Shown: piece after piece, positions 1-12,349 of the stretch
How the letters are laid out: every line of letters starts with the position of its first letter
Position numbering within the stretch: position 1 is the stretch's first letter
DNA from: Hirudo medicinalis
Taxonomy: Eukaryota; Annelida; Clitellata; Hirudinida; Hirudinidae
Direction: 5' to 3'
NCBI GenBank assembly: GCA_011800805.1
Contig: MPNW01000049.1
Location: forward strand, 147,013 to 211,012
DNA length: 64,000 bases
Program-made: the position numbers and the translations under genes
Notes under the pieces: model-generated
Told to the model about the DNA's origin: nothing
Databases searched by the model: none
The model's input: only the letters and a program-made list of their open reading frames with translations

Positions 1-1040
1 TTTTCGAGTTGGTGTTCCACAGTCATCCCTCGAAGTTGCATATTTTCCTCCTCCAAGCGTTTGATTGTCGACTGGAGATGAATTATTTTGTCTTTCAACT
101 TTTCTATCTCTCCGTGGGCGGTTAAAATGACATGCTCCTTTGCCAAATCCTGAAACACACCACTGAATGTAAGCTAATTCTGCTTAAAAGTAATGATTAA
201 AAAAAAACCTACCAGGGCCTTTGATATCTTCTCACTGATGTTTTCAGAACTGAAACAATGTTTCATTTCTTTCAGTCAGATATATTAGAAGAACTTCAAA
301 TAAGATGTGTTCAAAATATGAAAAAGTCCTGACCTGCTGACCACATTAATGTTAGGATGCGATGACCAATCTTCGGAGGCGTGGTTATTTAAAGGGGGGT
401 GAACCTCTATCCGCACCGTGCAGCTCTCGTCCGATTTCTCGCAAGTGTTCGTGATGTCAGGTTTCGTCAAAAATAATGGAGAGGAAGAGGAATGTCCCAA
501 AGTGCCCCAACAATCAGTGGAGCCAAAGTCAGATGTTTGGATGATTTGGATGTCCTTAGACGAATGATTCACTTGATGGTCCAACAAATCGGGAAAAGTA
601 TGCCTCGACTCGGCCATCAGCGATCTGCTGTGTGTAGATGTTTTGCATTCAGAAAAATTTAAAACACTTATGGAAGACTGAAATACGTCTAGGGAATTCT
701 TGTGTTCAGGATCACCAATTTCATATTTTCCTGAATTGACATCATCTAAATAAAATTCTCCTTCATCTTCAAGAGAATCGTTACAATTCCACCTTCCTCT
801 GATGTAGGCAGCCTTCAAGACCTTGAACCTCGTGCGAGCGGAAACATCTTCCCGAGACGTTTGTAAATTCTCTTTTGGCAGAAAAGACTCACAATTACTG
901 CAATGCTTTGAAGCATTTTCGTCATCGTCAGTTTCATCTTCCGAAAGATTTTGAAAAGCTACCCTAGTTATTTCAAAACAACTTTTCCGTTTTTTATTCA
1001 TTGTCTGACTCAATAACTTTTGAATACCAGTGGAAGACAT
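1..1040 (-). CDS. TSC22D: TSC22 domain family protein, long isoform (bunched/TSC22D-like), 3' end cut by window
   Basis: Three coding exons read on the minus strand: 1040-334, 249-213 and 149-1 (running off the window). The junctions keep frame: AG|T at the first, and GTAGGT donor to TTTCAG acceptor at the second. The large first exon has the two conserved short boxes of long TSC22 proteins: box 1 KKRKSCFEITRV (residues 16-27) and box 2 RTRFKVLK...RGRWNC (about 69-86). The small exons give ISEKISKAL-DLAKEHV followed by a leucine zipper (KLKDKIIHLQSTIKRLEEEN), which matches the TSC box plus zipper. The family dimerises through this zipper and acts in growth control and transcription; long forms bind partners through the N-terminal boxes. 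The acidic, serine-rich middle is not conserved. The ATG at 1040 is the first in frame. The family call is firm. Which paralogue it corresponds to cannot be told, and the C-terminus is missing. Confidence 0.87.
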
Positions 1041-3040
1041 GTTAACAGTATTCAGAGCAAGAAATATTATCTAAAGAAAAACAATTTTAGGTAGAAAATG
1101 AATAAACGTAGCACTGGTAAATTTGTACAGGTGTATCATTTGTGACTCAGGTGAGCCCACAACGCAAAGCTTTACGCGTAACCGGGCACTAGGAGTGACA
1201 ATAACAATACAAAATATGATGCACTAAAAGTAGAAAATGTAAAATAGTGATGGCTAATTTCTGTTAAATAATGCATATATAATTTAAACTGATGAGTGAT
1301 AAACTTTAAATTATACATATAAATACAAATTGAAATGAGTAATGTCCAATAGTGGGCATCGGTTGGCGATTGGTACAGTCAATATTTTCAAGGTTTTAGT
1401 ACTAAAATTATTTAGTTTACTTAACATATAATTTGTTTTTATACATTCATTAATTTATTTATCGAAATGTTTGTGACCAACTAATGGCAAGCATTGCCTG
1501 AAATTGGAAACTTAGTTTTTCTCTGAACTTAATGACAAAATAGTTAAAAATACCAAACAACAAACGAAAAAATATTTTAAAAAAGATCACCTTCGTAATG
1601 TGAATAGTAATTAATGTCTTTAAAGAAAATTGTAATGGCTTCCATTTAATAATGATTTAATGATCCTTCGATAAGCTTGATTTAAAACCCTCACCAAATA
1701 TAAATCAAAAGTTGTTAAACAAAAATCGAAACCTCCATCCATTGTTGTCTCATTGTTAAGACTTCCGCCTCTCGCAGTGGCAGGTTTCGATTCCATTTGC
1801 GGGGCACCGTCCTGACAACCTGGTTATATAACCGACGTCAATAAACAACGACCTCCATTTTTATACATCAGCTTTCACAATTAAATCTGTTATTTGGATT
1901 AATTCGAGCATAAAGAAATTTCTGACGCATTTAGTACAGCATCAAATAAAGAAAATCTCTAGATGTTCATTGCTCTTTCATCAGATTACTTATTTATTTT
2001 TCTTATGAAAATTACTTGTCAAATTTATGACTTGAACTAATTGGTGAACATCAACATAGTGCACCATTTTCCAGTTATGTCATTTCCAGTTTATCTGACA
2101 AGCTGATTTAGCCGTGCTACAAACCTTCCTCTCAGTTCTCAATAAGTTAAGTCGATTAAAGTCCTGTCTGCAAGGGACGTCATTTCAGTGTCCTCCCCCC
2201 TATCTCCAAGTAACCGTCTTCCTATGGGCCCATCCCTCCGCGAATGTTTGTATATAATACGAAATTCACAGAAAAAATGATGCCGCAAGCAAAGAAGTGC
2301 CTACAATTGATTCGTAACATTTGTCCATCCTTACCATAGCCAAAAATATTTCCAAATCCTCTGAATACAAATACCCTACCAAGACCCTATTCGAACGCCA
2401 AATCTATTCGTCAGGAGTGAATGTGCTAAATAACGCCAAAGTTAACTCTGCAAGGTCTCGCCACCAACCAGGACAAATTAAATCAGTTTAAAGGCCAAAT
2501 TAAAATTACAACAAGCTTGAGTCACAGAACTACAGTGCTAGAAATATTACGATATACCCACTTTTTTTGATAACTTCCACACAAATTAACATATCTTGCT
2601 GACATTTTCAATGTGCTTTCAATTTCAGGTTGCAAAAATTGACAGCAGCATCTTCCTGTCATTAATCAAGATAGGTATTTATGTCCTATAATAATTATAA
2701 GTCTTATGGAGCTCAATCTATTACATCAAGTTATTTAACGCAGTCAGTATTATAATTTTACAACATGTTATACTTAAATCAGACATTTTAGTGCCAATAT
2801 TGTTCGACAGGGTGGAACCAGTGGGAATGTCACGTTTGTTGACAAGGGATTTAAAAAAATGGAAGGATATGACCTTTCTAGGTATCCATACATGAATTTA
2901 TAGACATATATTATAAATTTATATATTAATTATATATGTTATATATTAAATTATATTTATTTAGAAAATTTAAATTTAATTAAATGTTGCCAAACCTCAT
3001 CATGAAGCAGACTAACCTAAAAATTACTATTTCAAATAAA
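1041..3040. other. Intergenic AT-rich DNA, no gene seen
   Basis: No reading frame with coding character was seen on either strand. It contains the SINE-like block near 1755-1855 and an extremely AT-rich stretch at 2890-2990. The 5' untranslated sequence and promoter of the TSC22-like gene should lie at its left end, but I see no convincing core promoter. Confidence 0.5.
1755..1855 (+). repeat. tRNA-derived SINE-like element, copy 1
   Basis: The block reads like a decayed tRNA gene: TCATTGTTAAGACTTCCGCCTC resembles a D-arm/A box, and GGTTTCGATTCC fits the T-arm/B box consensus GGTTCGANNCC. A related block lies at 20540-20645. Both share CCGCCTCTCGC/TTGCCTCTCGC, a T-loop box and a following ACACCGTCCTG or ACACCGTCCTA. 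Two copies of a tRNA-like head with a shared non-tRNA extension suggest a SINE rather than a working tRNA. Confidence 0.55.
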
Positions 3041-3600
3041 TTCTCACATAAAGTATTCTGCTCTCTTTTCTTTGCTCATTATACTCCTTGCATTTGCATA
3101 AACACATTTTACTCCTTTGCTGGCTCCTTTATTTGCACTTACATGGAAAGTCTTTAGCATACCACCTCTTTCCCTTCTTGTTTTGATATTTACTCCTTTA
3201 TATCTTTGGAGTGTTTTCTCATTTCCACAATTCTCATGTTGCCTGGCATCCCTTTTACTCTGAATACCCATTCCCCCGATGTATCTTGCTTTTCTATATC
3301 TTTAGCTTCTAATACTAGTGTCCTAGATTGTTCTCTTTTCTCTGACGTCATGTCATGAGCCACCGAAATTATGCTATACTTTTCATTAGAATTTCTCAGC
3401 TTGAAAAGGGATTCCATTATTGAATTCTTGGATGTCCTTTCTCTTAGTTCAATCAGCAGTGGTCTATCTTTATTCTTTTTCTGCCCAAGTCCGAACATAA
3501 TTTTAATTAAAAAGGCCCCGTACTGTATTTATTATTGCATCCGGCCTAGTTGTACTGTGAGATAGAGCGAGTTTTGACTATATCGTTGATTGGTATACTT
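3040..3600 (-). mobile_element. Truncated CR1-like LINE fragment (ORF1-like region to start of endonuclease)
   Basis: Two overlapping minus-strand frames (3498-3190 and 3271-3044) read as consecutive parts of a non-LTR element separated by a frameshift. The first has an ORF1-like stretch (FGLGQKKNKDRPLLIELRER... and GEWVFRVKGMPGNMRIV). The second ends in KCVYANARSIMSKEKRAE, which resembles the start of the apurinic endonuclease domain of CR1-like LINEs (C.YTNA.SL..K..EL). The endonuclease core and reverse transcriptase are absent, so the copy is cut at its 3' side and not functional. The related 3' half of such an element lies at 17665-19740 in the opposite orientation. Confidence 0.6.
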
Positions 3601-4224
3601 GAATCTGCTATGGTTTCGAATGTCAGGCTTATCGAGTTTCAAGAGGAACAACACGAAATCGCAGGGGATATTAAGTATCAACGTCTAAGAAAAGGCCATA
3701 CTCCCGCAGGACAAATCTTTGATCCTAAGAGTATAAATGCCCTTGCTGCTTCTTTGTTTCTCATAGTCTAAGTTACTAATATCTTTAAGCCAATTTGTAT
3801 TGGGGCATAACAGGTCAGTTAGTGCCAAGCTCCAAACTGATATTACAAAACAGTATTTCAGAATATGAATACAAGTTGCCCACCAGACAAAATGTAGACA
3901 CTATTATTGATAGAATATTTCAAGAGAAAAGCTTGAATTGAAAATGAATGTCAACAGAGCCAGCGCAATTGCAATTACGAGTGAATTTTAAATAAATAAT
4001 GAGTCGAGGGAGGATGTGTGGAAGTTTATTCGTTGTGCAGTTGAACGAAATTGTAACAAGCAGACTGGTGCAGATGAACAAAGTTGACAACAGTCAAAGT
4101 GCAGAGCCAGAGCCGCCGCAAAAGAAACTACGACTGATGCTGACTCGTAATGATTTAGAATCTGAGTCTGAAGACTACATGACTGGGTGCCATTGTTAAC
4201 AGCTAATTGTAAAAGTACCGAGAA

Positions 4225-4900
4225 GACCAAAAAATTCCGGAGTCACAAGATTTGATCTCTGCTTTGATGGAAACTTAATGCCTATCTTTCCTCAGATGTC
4301 AATGCACCAATTTGCTTAACTCCCTTGCGTGAAATAATTTTTGAAGGCCTTTGCACTCTTTTAACTCCAGTTTCACCAAGATTATGAATATCACTTGCTT
4401 GAAAAGCATGGCGATCAATAACTATTTGTCAAAAAATACATTAACAGTTGCATTAAAACAACTCTTGGCTCTGGCCAAGTTTACGGCTTCTGGTGTTCGT
4501 ATAGAGAGTAATGGATTTCGCAAAATAAAACCAGAAAGCCAATCTTCAGTAGCAATAGAGTTAGCTAACCATTGATCAAGAAATTTCACATTAAATCTAG
4601 CAGAACACTGGTAGGCGAGAACTCCGGCATCTTTAGTCCATAGTACATACCACCAGCAGTTATTAAATATTTGGCAATCAATTTTTCTTATTCATCAGGA
4701 AAAAGTGTTCGATTTGATTTACAGCCAGAAGTTAGCATCATTGCATTAACTTCACCAACCTTCTGAATATATCGGCATAGTGTTGAATAATGGAATCTTG
4801 TAATTTTTTGCCGTCTCTCTCAAACTAGAACTGTTATCAATAACTGATGTTAACATTCTTCAGTTATTAACAGCTTCTAACATTAATGCTTGGCTGACCA
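4225..4900 (-). pseudogene. Decayed pogo/Tigger-like DNA transposase
   Basis: The minus strand, read across several stops and shifts, gives consecutive pieces of a pogo-family transposase. These include a start resembling the helix-turn-helix (SSSLRETAKNYKIP), then DWLSGFILRNPLLSIRTPEA, NLARAKS, FNATVNVFFDK, a piece around the first catalytic Asp close to DETGV, and KIISRKGVKQIGALTSEE. In order and spacing these match Jerky/Tigger/pogo transposases (GFLRRHPELS.R.PEA..LARA..FN...V..FF...DETGV..VQ.P.K). The plus-strand frames here are shadows. The rest of the DDE core and any terminal repeats were not found. It is a relic. Confidence 0.65.
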
Positions 4901-6478
4901 GACCTTTTCAGTTGTTCTTTTGTAATATCTCATGCAAAGGGTTAAAATAATTTAAAATAAAAAGCCAATTTAAAAAAAATCATTTTCAAATAAAAATTAT
5001 TTTATGCAAATATACCGTTGCGTGACCAATTTACTGAAAAAACGCCCAAGATTTGATTTAAAATTGAACAGGGTTGTTCCAACCAACCCCGGAGCCATCA
5101 ATTCACTTTTTGTTGGAAAATTTCTTCGATCATGTTGATTTGCATTAGAACAAATAGATGCATTTTCAAGTTAAATTTCACATCGAATTTATGACAACAA
5201 TAAATATTAAATTAAATCAAAATAGATCGCTAAATTAACAAAGTTATCAAAACACAAATACTTACTTTAAATCGCCGAAAATATAAAAGTCGTCAGCCAA
5301 CAACAAATTTTAAACTTCTGCCAAACAAATTAATTTGCAAAGACATAAAAATAATTCTGTACAAATTAGGCCAGTTTATTTTACGCTAAAATTTTTATAG
5401 CGCTCATTTCATATACTGTGGCAACCTACCCTTGTTTCATTTAACCCTGGTCTCCTCTATATCTGGAACTACTCCGAGGCCATAACATATTGTTCGTGCA
5501 TTCTGTTAACTTTTTCATCACCCTGCTGGTACTTACTTTTATTCGCGATCGTTATATATCGAACATCTTATTAAAAGAGTTGGAGTTTAAAGAACAAAAA
5601 TTGAGTCAGATCCAAGTCTTGATGCAGGAACAGATGAAACCCCATTAATTTCACCTCAAACTTCAGCATTGCTAGAAAACCAAGTATCGATTACGGATAT
5701 TTACCAAGTTTATCACCAATGCCCCTAAAAACTTCCTATAAGTAAAAATTTCTTGCATGTTGCTTTTGAATTGAAACTGCTCCCTCAGCCTCTTGACTCT
5801 ACTCAATATTTGAAGTGCTTGGCAACATACTTTCCACTTTATTATGATAAAACTTAATAAGCAGAAATAATATCATTTAATACATGATCGGATGGCAATT
5901 ATGCAGCCAATTAACAATGGATAAACTTCTAATTACAGGTCCAAATGATTATTGCCTTGAATATAGAAGTACATAGACTTCCTTCCTACAAGAACGACAG
6001 ATATAGTTACACACTTCAAACCATTGCCAACAAACGAAGATTGAATCTCACATAACTCTACCAGTGGAAGCTAGATTGCCAAGGATCGAGTGCTGACTCA
6101 CCACATTCGTACCACAATAGAATGGAGACTTTAATTCAAAGCAGACGTTTCTAACACTTCTAATGACATTTACAAAGAAAGGAATTTCCACAAACCAAAA
6201 TAAACTCAGCTGGAATGTAACATCCTAGATAGAGGCAACCTTAAACAGAATGACATGGAGGCCTTGCTAAGTAGTGACTTGTGCTTCAACATCCATCATT
6301 GAATACAAAAAGTTACAATTCCATGTGATTCAAAATATATACCGAATAATTTTGATTTAAAGCTGAGTGATTGGATAACTGAAATTCGGAAATGCAATAA
6401 TTTCAAACGAAAATAAGTTCTGAGTGGTGAGCTAGCTGTTATCTGGACTCTGATGAGATCCAAATTAATGCAGGAGGT
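4900..6478. other. Intergenic DNA with no recognised gene
   Basis: AT-rich sequence between the pogo-like relic and the 3' end of the AP-2 alpha gene. No frame with recognisable domains was seen. The right part should contain the 3' untranslated region of the minus-strand AP-2 alpha gene. Confidence 0.5.
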
Positions 6479-9400
6479 TCAGAATTGAGTCTCAAGCAAT
6501 TCTGTCAATCTTTTTGCAACCCCATCCTTGCTAGCTCTCACAGTCAACCTGTACATCTGAGGGAGCATCAACAAGAAATACATTAGAATAGCAAAAAAGA
6601 GAGAAATAACTTCTAACCTGAACTTGTTTGTTTGGTTCGAGTCTCAGGAGACACCCAATTTGTTGGCCGACCGTGTGGATGACACCTGCGCCCACAAAAT
6701 TGCCTTCGTTGGGATCCACTCCGCCGAGCAATCCAAATCCAAATCCAGTTAGCTGTGAAAACGAGTCGGCACCGATGTAAAAGTAAAAGATTAAGATGAG
6801 GTCCATATAAGGATGAACATGATAGAAATTCACCTTGGTCTTTGTCTGTTCATGATCCAGTGGACCACTGGCTTTCTTGATGACCTGTGATTCCTGATTG
6901 GGCCTGGAAAAGTTCATCAAAACATGAGCCGAATCAGATATGAAAGGCATCACCAGAAAACTCACTGGCTAAGAATCTTCCATCTTTGAAAGAACTGACT
7001 AGAATCCATTTGGGTAGGATCCATGAATTTGTTGATCATCAGTGGTAGCTTCATCTCAAACTTCTGAGGAACACTGCTATACCTTTAAATGCCAATTGAA
7101 GACACATAATCAGAACCAGTGTGATTAGATAACCACAAAATCATTATGACCTAAGAAACACCTACTGGAAATAAAGAGTGAGTCCAGGAATAAGCTCAAA
7201 GTCAGACATGCATTGAACATTTATCATTTGTTGCTTTTGGGAGCCTCCCTCAATGGTGCTTTCAAGAGGCTGAGCCTGAATCTGAACCTGTGACCACATT
7301 TTGAATGAAGGAAAAATTCATTTCCAAGGAAAAAATGAATAAGTTATTAACCTTTACAAAAATAATTTCTAAAATTGCCTTCTTGACTTTACACAAAAGT
7401 AAGTAAGTTTATTTATATAGCACCATAAGCGTGAGCGTCAGGAGCACTTAGACCATTTATATAGCGCCGGCTCCCAGGGGCGCTTTGTGGAGGTGCAAGC
7501 TGGGTTTCGAACACGACACGTAACGACTGTTGCTTTTACCGTCGATCGCAGGAACGCTACCCTCTGAGCTAACTTGCACAAAAGCAATCAACAAAGGAGA
7601 TATCAAATATTGAAAGGCAATTAAGCATTCAAAAAGGATATGAGATGAGAGAGGCCCTTCATTGTCAATTTCAACCACAAAGTTGGTGAAGGTGAAAGAA
7701 GTTTTGTTCCCATAGAATAGACACAATCTGCCCAGATTCTGTCGATATTCACACTTGATGCCGATTTGAATGAGATCATTCTCAAACACAACTCCATTAT
7801 TTTTTGTAACAAACCTGAAATCAATACCCATTACAAATTTAACAAAAAATAATTTCTTGCTTCTTAACGAATAAAGTAGCAATTAATAACTTGGACTCAC
7901 TTATTGAAATTATCTTCTGGGTTGATGCTGCCAGTGAAGAGATCAACTCCACCGATGTTGTTACTGTCAGCAGCTTGTTCCTTGTTGGTCTCCCCGAGGA
8001 CATCGATGAGCATGCCCGAATAGTTGGGGGCAGAAGAATCGGTCGGAGTAGTTGCAGAAAGACCCAGCAGATCGGTGCCTTTGTTGGGTGTTTTGTTTGG
8101 ATTTGCAGGAGAGGTTTGCTGTGCCTATGGAAGGAAATTACCACCAACAATTGTTATGCTAATTGTAACAACTAAATGACATTCATTTCATAGAATAACA
8201 AATGAACATGAATATGAATTTTTATGGCTCCACTCAACATCATCTCCCCACAACTCTAACTTACAAACTGCTATTGACAAGTTGGTGTTGTGGAGTGACA
8301 AATGGCAATCACAATTAGCCAAACAAATGTCTTCAAGTTTCCATCGAGAAGGAGCAGGGCAACACCCCACCAAACAATTACATAATCTCCCACGGACCAT
8401 TTCCTCCATAGAAAATATCGGCGATCTCGGTGTCCTCATTGACAGTAAACTCACTTTTAAAGCCCACATCAACAACATCATCCGCAAGGCCTTCATCAGA
8501 ATACGTATAATCCTCAAATGCTTTCTGTATCTATCTGTGGTCTACATCACTACAAATTTGTGTTAGAGGTCATTCATGACCCTTCATTTTGTTTGAAATA
8601 AAATAAATTTGAAAAAAGGAATTGAGCTGACACCAAACTTACTGGTTCCTCTCGTTTCTGTTCCAAAGGTATGTTTGAAGGACTGCTGGCTGTTGTAGTT
8701 GTACTTGCCATGGGAAGTCTGTCCGTTATAAGGCCAGTTTTGTCAGGCCTTTTCTTTTTCAATTTTGCTAAGATTGATGACTCACGCTCTTGGAAAGGAG
8801 GCATCTCTTCCAACACTGTTGCCTAAAAACCATTACATCAAAAAAGATATCATCATCATCATCATCATCACATGATGACAACATAAAAAGCCTATCACCA
8901 ACCAAAACATCAGAACTGGCGACATTACTCAGTTGCAGATACTCGACTGCCCTCTGCTGAATCTCAACATCAGCATTGCGAAGATTGCTCTCACTCTTCA
9001 GAACCTAATTAACAGCTCGAATGTTCAGTGAAAACAATCATTTAATATTAAAACGCAGTGACTCACTTCCTGAATTTGTGGCTTGATTTCACTGAATAGA
9101 TTGATGAATTTTATATAAGTGGAGAGAAGGAGCTGGCGAGTGGGAACACTACAAAGGTGGAACTTGGAGTGCAACAGGTTGAACTGTATGAGAGGACTGT
9201 CAAAATAAAGAATGTCCAACTTAAAAACAGGCTCCAGTGAAGTTCAATTGAAAACATCCTCCCGACCTGGATCTCGGATCTCCTGCTATGAGATTTCCAA
9301 ACTCTCCGAGGATGTAGCCGCCCACCTTTACCATGTTCTCGTGACAAGACGGAGCTTGCAATGCCTGAAATTGAAATCCTTACAAATGTAAGAAGCAACC

Positions 9401-12349
9401 ACAAAAATATCAGAAGATGAATCAGAAGTTGATGAACCTCAAATACTGTCTTTGCAGCATAACCCTGCACATCATCTCTATTAACAACAATCTGTATGAC
9501 TCTGTACCAGACCTGGAGTACAATGTAAGCAAATGCTCTTATAAACACATTCAGAGGTCATTAAGTGGTAGCATGAAGAACTTGCCTCCTCACTGACATA
9601 ATCACCAGCAACTCTGATCAAGTTGAGGATGGTGTCCACATACCAAGTGTAGTCCAATGCATACTTCTCTGCCAATATTGCCACTTTGAGGACCTTTAAT
9701 GAATGATTAAACAAACATATACAATGCAGGCAATCATTTTTCATGAATTATTTACAACAATCACTCACCATTTCTTCTCTGATGGAATAATCAGCTGTTT
9801 CTAGATAGTTTAGCATTTCCGATACTATTTCCTGGACATTGGCTCGATCACACATGGCATACAAGAGATCCACAGCTCTCTGGCGAACACTCACATCCTT
9901 TTCTGTCTGTGTCCAAAAAAACAAAAACATATTTGAAATCATCTATGACCAAACCTATAACTTTTACATGATGTGTGATTTATTTACTACAAGAGTAAGC
10001 AAAAACCTTGAGAGAATTGATGACAGTTTCCTGATGCTTTTTGACTGCGTCGTGAGAGAACTCTGATGTGGCCAGCAAGCACATGCTTTCCAGAGCCAAG
10101 TACCTGCAGTGTAAATGTTGTAGAATGAATCCTAATACATAAGTTTTGAACATTATAAGAGAATTGTGTAAAAAAAAGTCAAAAATTGGATCAAAATTAC
10201 AACCTTAGATTTGTTTCTCTGTGTTGAAGAAACTGCCCCAGTTGGTTACAAGCTCTGACAAGGAGAGGAGCATCACAATCCATGTGAATGATGAGGTTTA
10301 TGGCCTCAAAGAGGATTGCATTCTTGGCATTTGAGTGCTGCACTTTCTTTGACTTTGGAGCTTCTTGGGCTTTGTTTAGGATCATTTCTATGCATTCAGT
10401 GAGTCTGTTTTTCACTCCAGGATCTTCTATAATGACTACCAAATGATGCCAGAATTAATTAGAATGTGTTTATTCCTGCAGGAATTCCTCAAATCGCCTC
10501 AAAAGTGAAACTTTGAATGAGAAATAACTGTGTTTGAAAACTGTGCGACTTATCAAAAACAATAGTGTTGCACACTTAATGAGGAGGATAAATATGCTTA
10601 ATGCATAAAACGTCAGCCGAATTTCAAACAAATTATCCTTTGAACCCATTTTTCATCCAATTCATTCCAACAAGAAACATTCAACCACATGGTGACAAGT
10701 AAAACAGCATTCGAACAATATGTTTAAATCATTCAAAATGTTAATAAAATGGCTGGTTAGCTTAGATAATTTAAATGGTGAGTAATGATGAATTGTGATA
10801 ATGATTACTGCGAACAACCAATTTCACAACAACCTGATGGAGGATAGTTTTGCAGAAGATGAAGTAACTTGACTGACAGCCATGGAGCAGGCACAAAATA
10901 ATAGGTGTAATCCTGAAGGTCTGTGTATGAAGAGGTGACAATCTGTTCCGATGAAGGAGCGAACAAATAATAATGAAATCAGGCTATATGTAGATAGTTG
11001 TAGATAATTTGCATCAGTGAACCAGTGTTTCGTAACACCTTCAACACAACTCGTCAACTCATAAAAGTCACAGAAACATCTGAGGTGTGCAAACCCTTTG
11101 GAAGCAATGAATGTTTCACTCAGTTCAACCATTGGTTCTAACCAACTAAGCTCTACCGACCCTGCTGAGTCTTGAAATGGCCAATGTGACGCATCCCTTG
11201 TAGTCCTCGGGATTTCTCTTTGCCAAGCATTCCAGCAGGCTCATGGCCGCTGTTACGACACCCTATAAAAAATAAAGAGATCAGAATTATTGTGGAAAAA
11301 CCTACGAATAATAACTACTGAATAAATTCTATTATAGACTTTACCATGTGCTGATCATTGAGGAGGTGGATGATTCTGGAAGACCACTCAGACATCGGGA
11401 TGGCATCGGGAGAGTTCCTGATGAGACGAAGGAGGCAGAGAGCTGCACTCTGCTTCACAGCATCGATCGTGTCTCTGGATGTTGATCATTTAATGCAAGA
11501 TTTAATGATAATCATTTAATGCAAGATTTAATGATAATCATTTAATGCAAGATTTAATGATAATCATTTAATGCAAGATTTAATGATAATCATTTAATGC
11601 AAGATTTCAATGTCATCCACATCGGTAACCATGCTGGAAGCCTTCACTCGATAAGAGATTAAGTAATGGCCACATAAAAATATTATAAAAATTCACAAGT
11701 AAATGTCAAGGCCACAATCAACTCAAGAAAATAATTAGATTAATGTATGATTATTTCAATGAATAAAAACATATTAATGGTGAGCAACCCACCCAGAAAC
11801 AAGAAGTTTTGGTATGTCATGTCCAAAAGCATCTGCCATCTCCTTGTTGCCAATGTTGGCGATGCACTGAAGAGCAAGAATGACGTGGACAGGGTTCCTG
11901 CCAGCCAAGTCATTCTTGATGGACTGAATGACCAGCTTCATAAGGTCACTGCTTGCACTGACCAACACAGAAATGAACAAGTACCCCTGTTTAAGTAAAG
12001 TGAGAACAGGGAAACTCATCAAATCCATTGAGAACCACATGTCAAATGCAAAATAAAAATACTGACAATTTGCTTTTCAGTGTATTTGTTTGAGCTGAGG
12101 AGGTTGACAGCCTCCATGTGTCCAAAGTCGATGTCATGACCCAACAAGAAGATGAACACGAGTTTACAGACGTACTTCTTCTTCTGGTATCCGTCCAACG
12201 TCTTATCACCTGACATAAATTACAAACAAACAGAACTGCAGCTAATATTATTGCAACTTAAGATATTATCTGATTTAGACCTTTAAATTTAGATCTGATG
12301 TTTGCAAGCTCCTTATTTATCCTCTTTTCTTCTGCTTCTTTGCTTTTGC
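6479..12349 (-). CDS. AP2A: AP-2 complex subunit alpha (clathrin adaptor alpha-adaptin), first exon not found
   Basis: Twenty-two exons: 12349-12281, 12209-12067, 11986-11793, 11474-11345, 11262-11161, 10942-10834, 10426-10204, 10103-10007, 9906-9769, 9693-9586, 9512-9438, 9364-9267, 9196-9067, 9004-8903, 8822-8643, 8124-7901, 7814-7642, 7289-7166, 7082-6966, 6903-6834, 6752-6618, 6556-6479. They encode about 938 residues in frame, nearly the whole family length (about 940-980); only the first ~22 residues are missing. Alpha-adaptin marks include [23 protein letters not shown], the phosphoinositide-binding KKKYVCK region, [21 protein letters not shown], and a hinge with clathrin-box-like DLLGL. 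The appendage domain has FFQRWK and GCLLRLEPN, and the protein ends [25 protein letters not shown]. It links cargo, membrane and clathrin at the plasma membrane. Intron 7641-7290 is AT-AC; intron 9585-9513 is GC-AG. Confidence 0.95.
7290..7641 (-). other. U12-type AT-AC intron in the AP-2 alpha gene
   Basis: No GT donor fits the exon that ends ...NEGPLSS. On the minus strand it is followed directly by ATATCCTTTTT, the U12 AT-AC donor consensus. The next exon is joined correctly only if the intron ends GGTCAC, giving C|AG and the frame [20 protein letters not shown]12-like branch site (TTTTTCCTTCAT) lies about 16 bases before the AC. The intron also carries a SINE at 7395-7583. Confidence 0.85.
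7395..7583 (-). repeat. tRNA-derived SINE with LINE-like tail, copy in AP-2 alpha intron
   Basis: On the minus strand it starts GTGCAAGTTAGCTCAGAGGG (A box-like) and has GTGTTCGAAACCC (T-arm/B box). It runs through CTTTGTGGAGGTGC... into GGCGCTATATAAATGG and a second GGTGCTATATAAATAAACTT end. The tail ends resemble those of the copies at 31250-31395 and 37445-37565 and the 3' end of the LINE fragment at 40255-40990. The A and B boxes suggest Pol III origin. Confidence 0.7.
8225..8570 (+). mobile_element. LINE reverse-transcriptase 3' fragment inside an AP-2 alpha intron
   Basis: A plus-strand frame lies in the intron between AP-2 alpha exons 8822-8643 and 8124-7901, opposite in sense to the host gene. 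It reads [20 protein letters not shown], then [31 protein letters not shown], typical of the reverse-transcriptase thumb region of CR1/jockey-type LINEs (L..WS..W.L..; DLGV..D..L.F..HI..I..KA..R). Only this piece is present, so it is a truncated copy. Confidence 0.75.
11485..11612. repeat. 26-bp minisatellite, about five copies, in an AP-2 alpha intron
   Basis: The unit ATCATTTAATGCAAGATTTAATGATA is repeated almost perfectly about five times; the last copy diverges. It begins 10 bases upstream (minus strand sense) of the splice acceptor of exon 11474-11345, so copy-number change would alter the acceptor surroundings. Confidence 0.9.

Noticed and set aside
1755..1855. Possible functional tRNA gene
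   Set aside because: The arms do not pair properly, and a second copy with the same non-tRNA extension exists at 20540, so a SINE is the better call.
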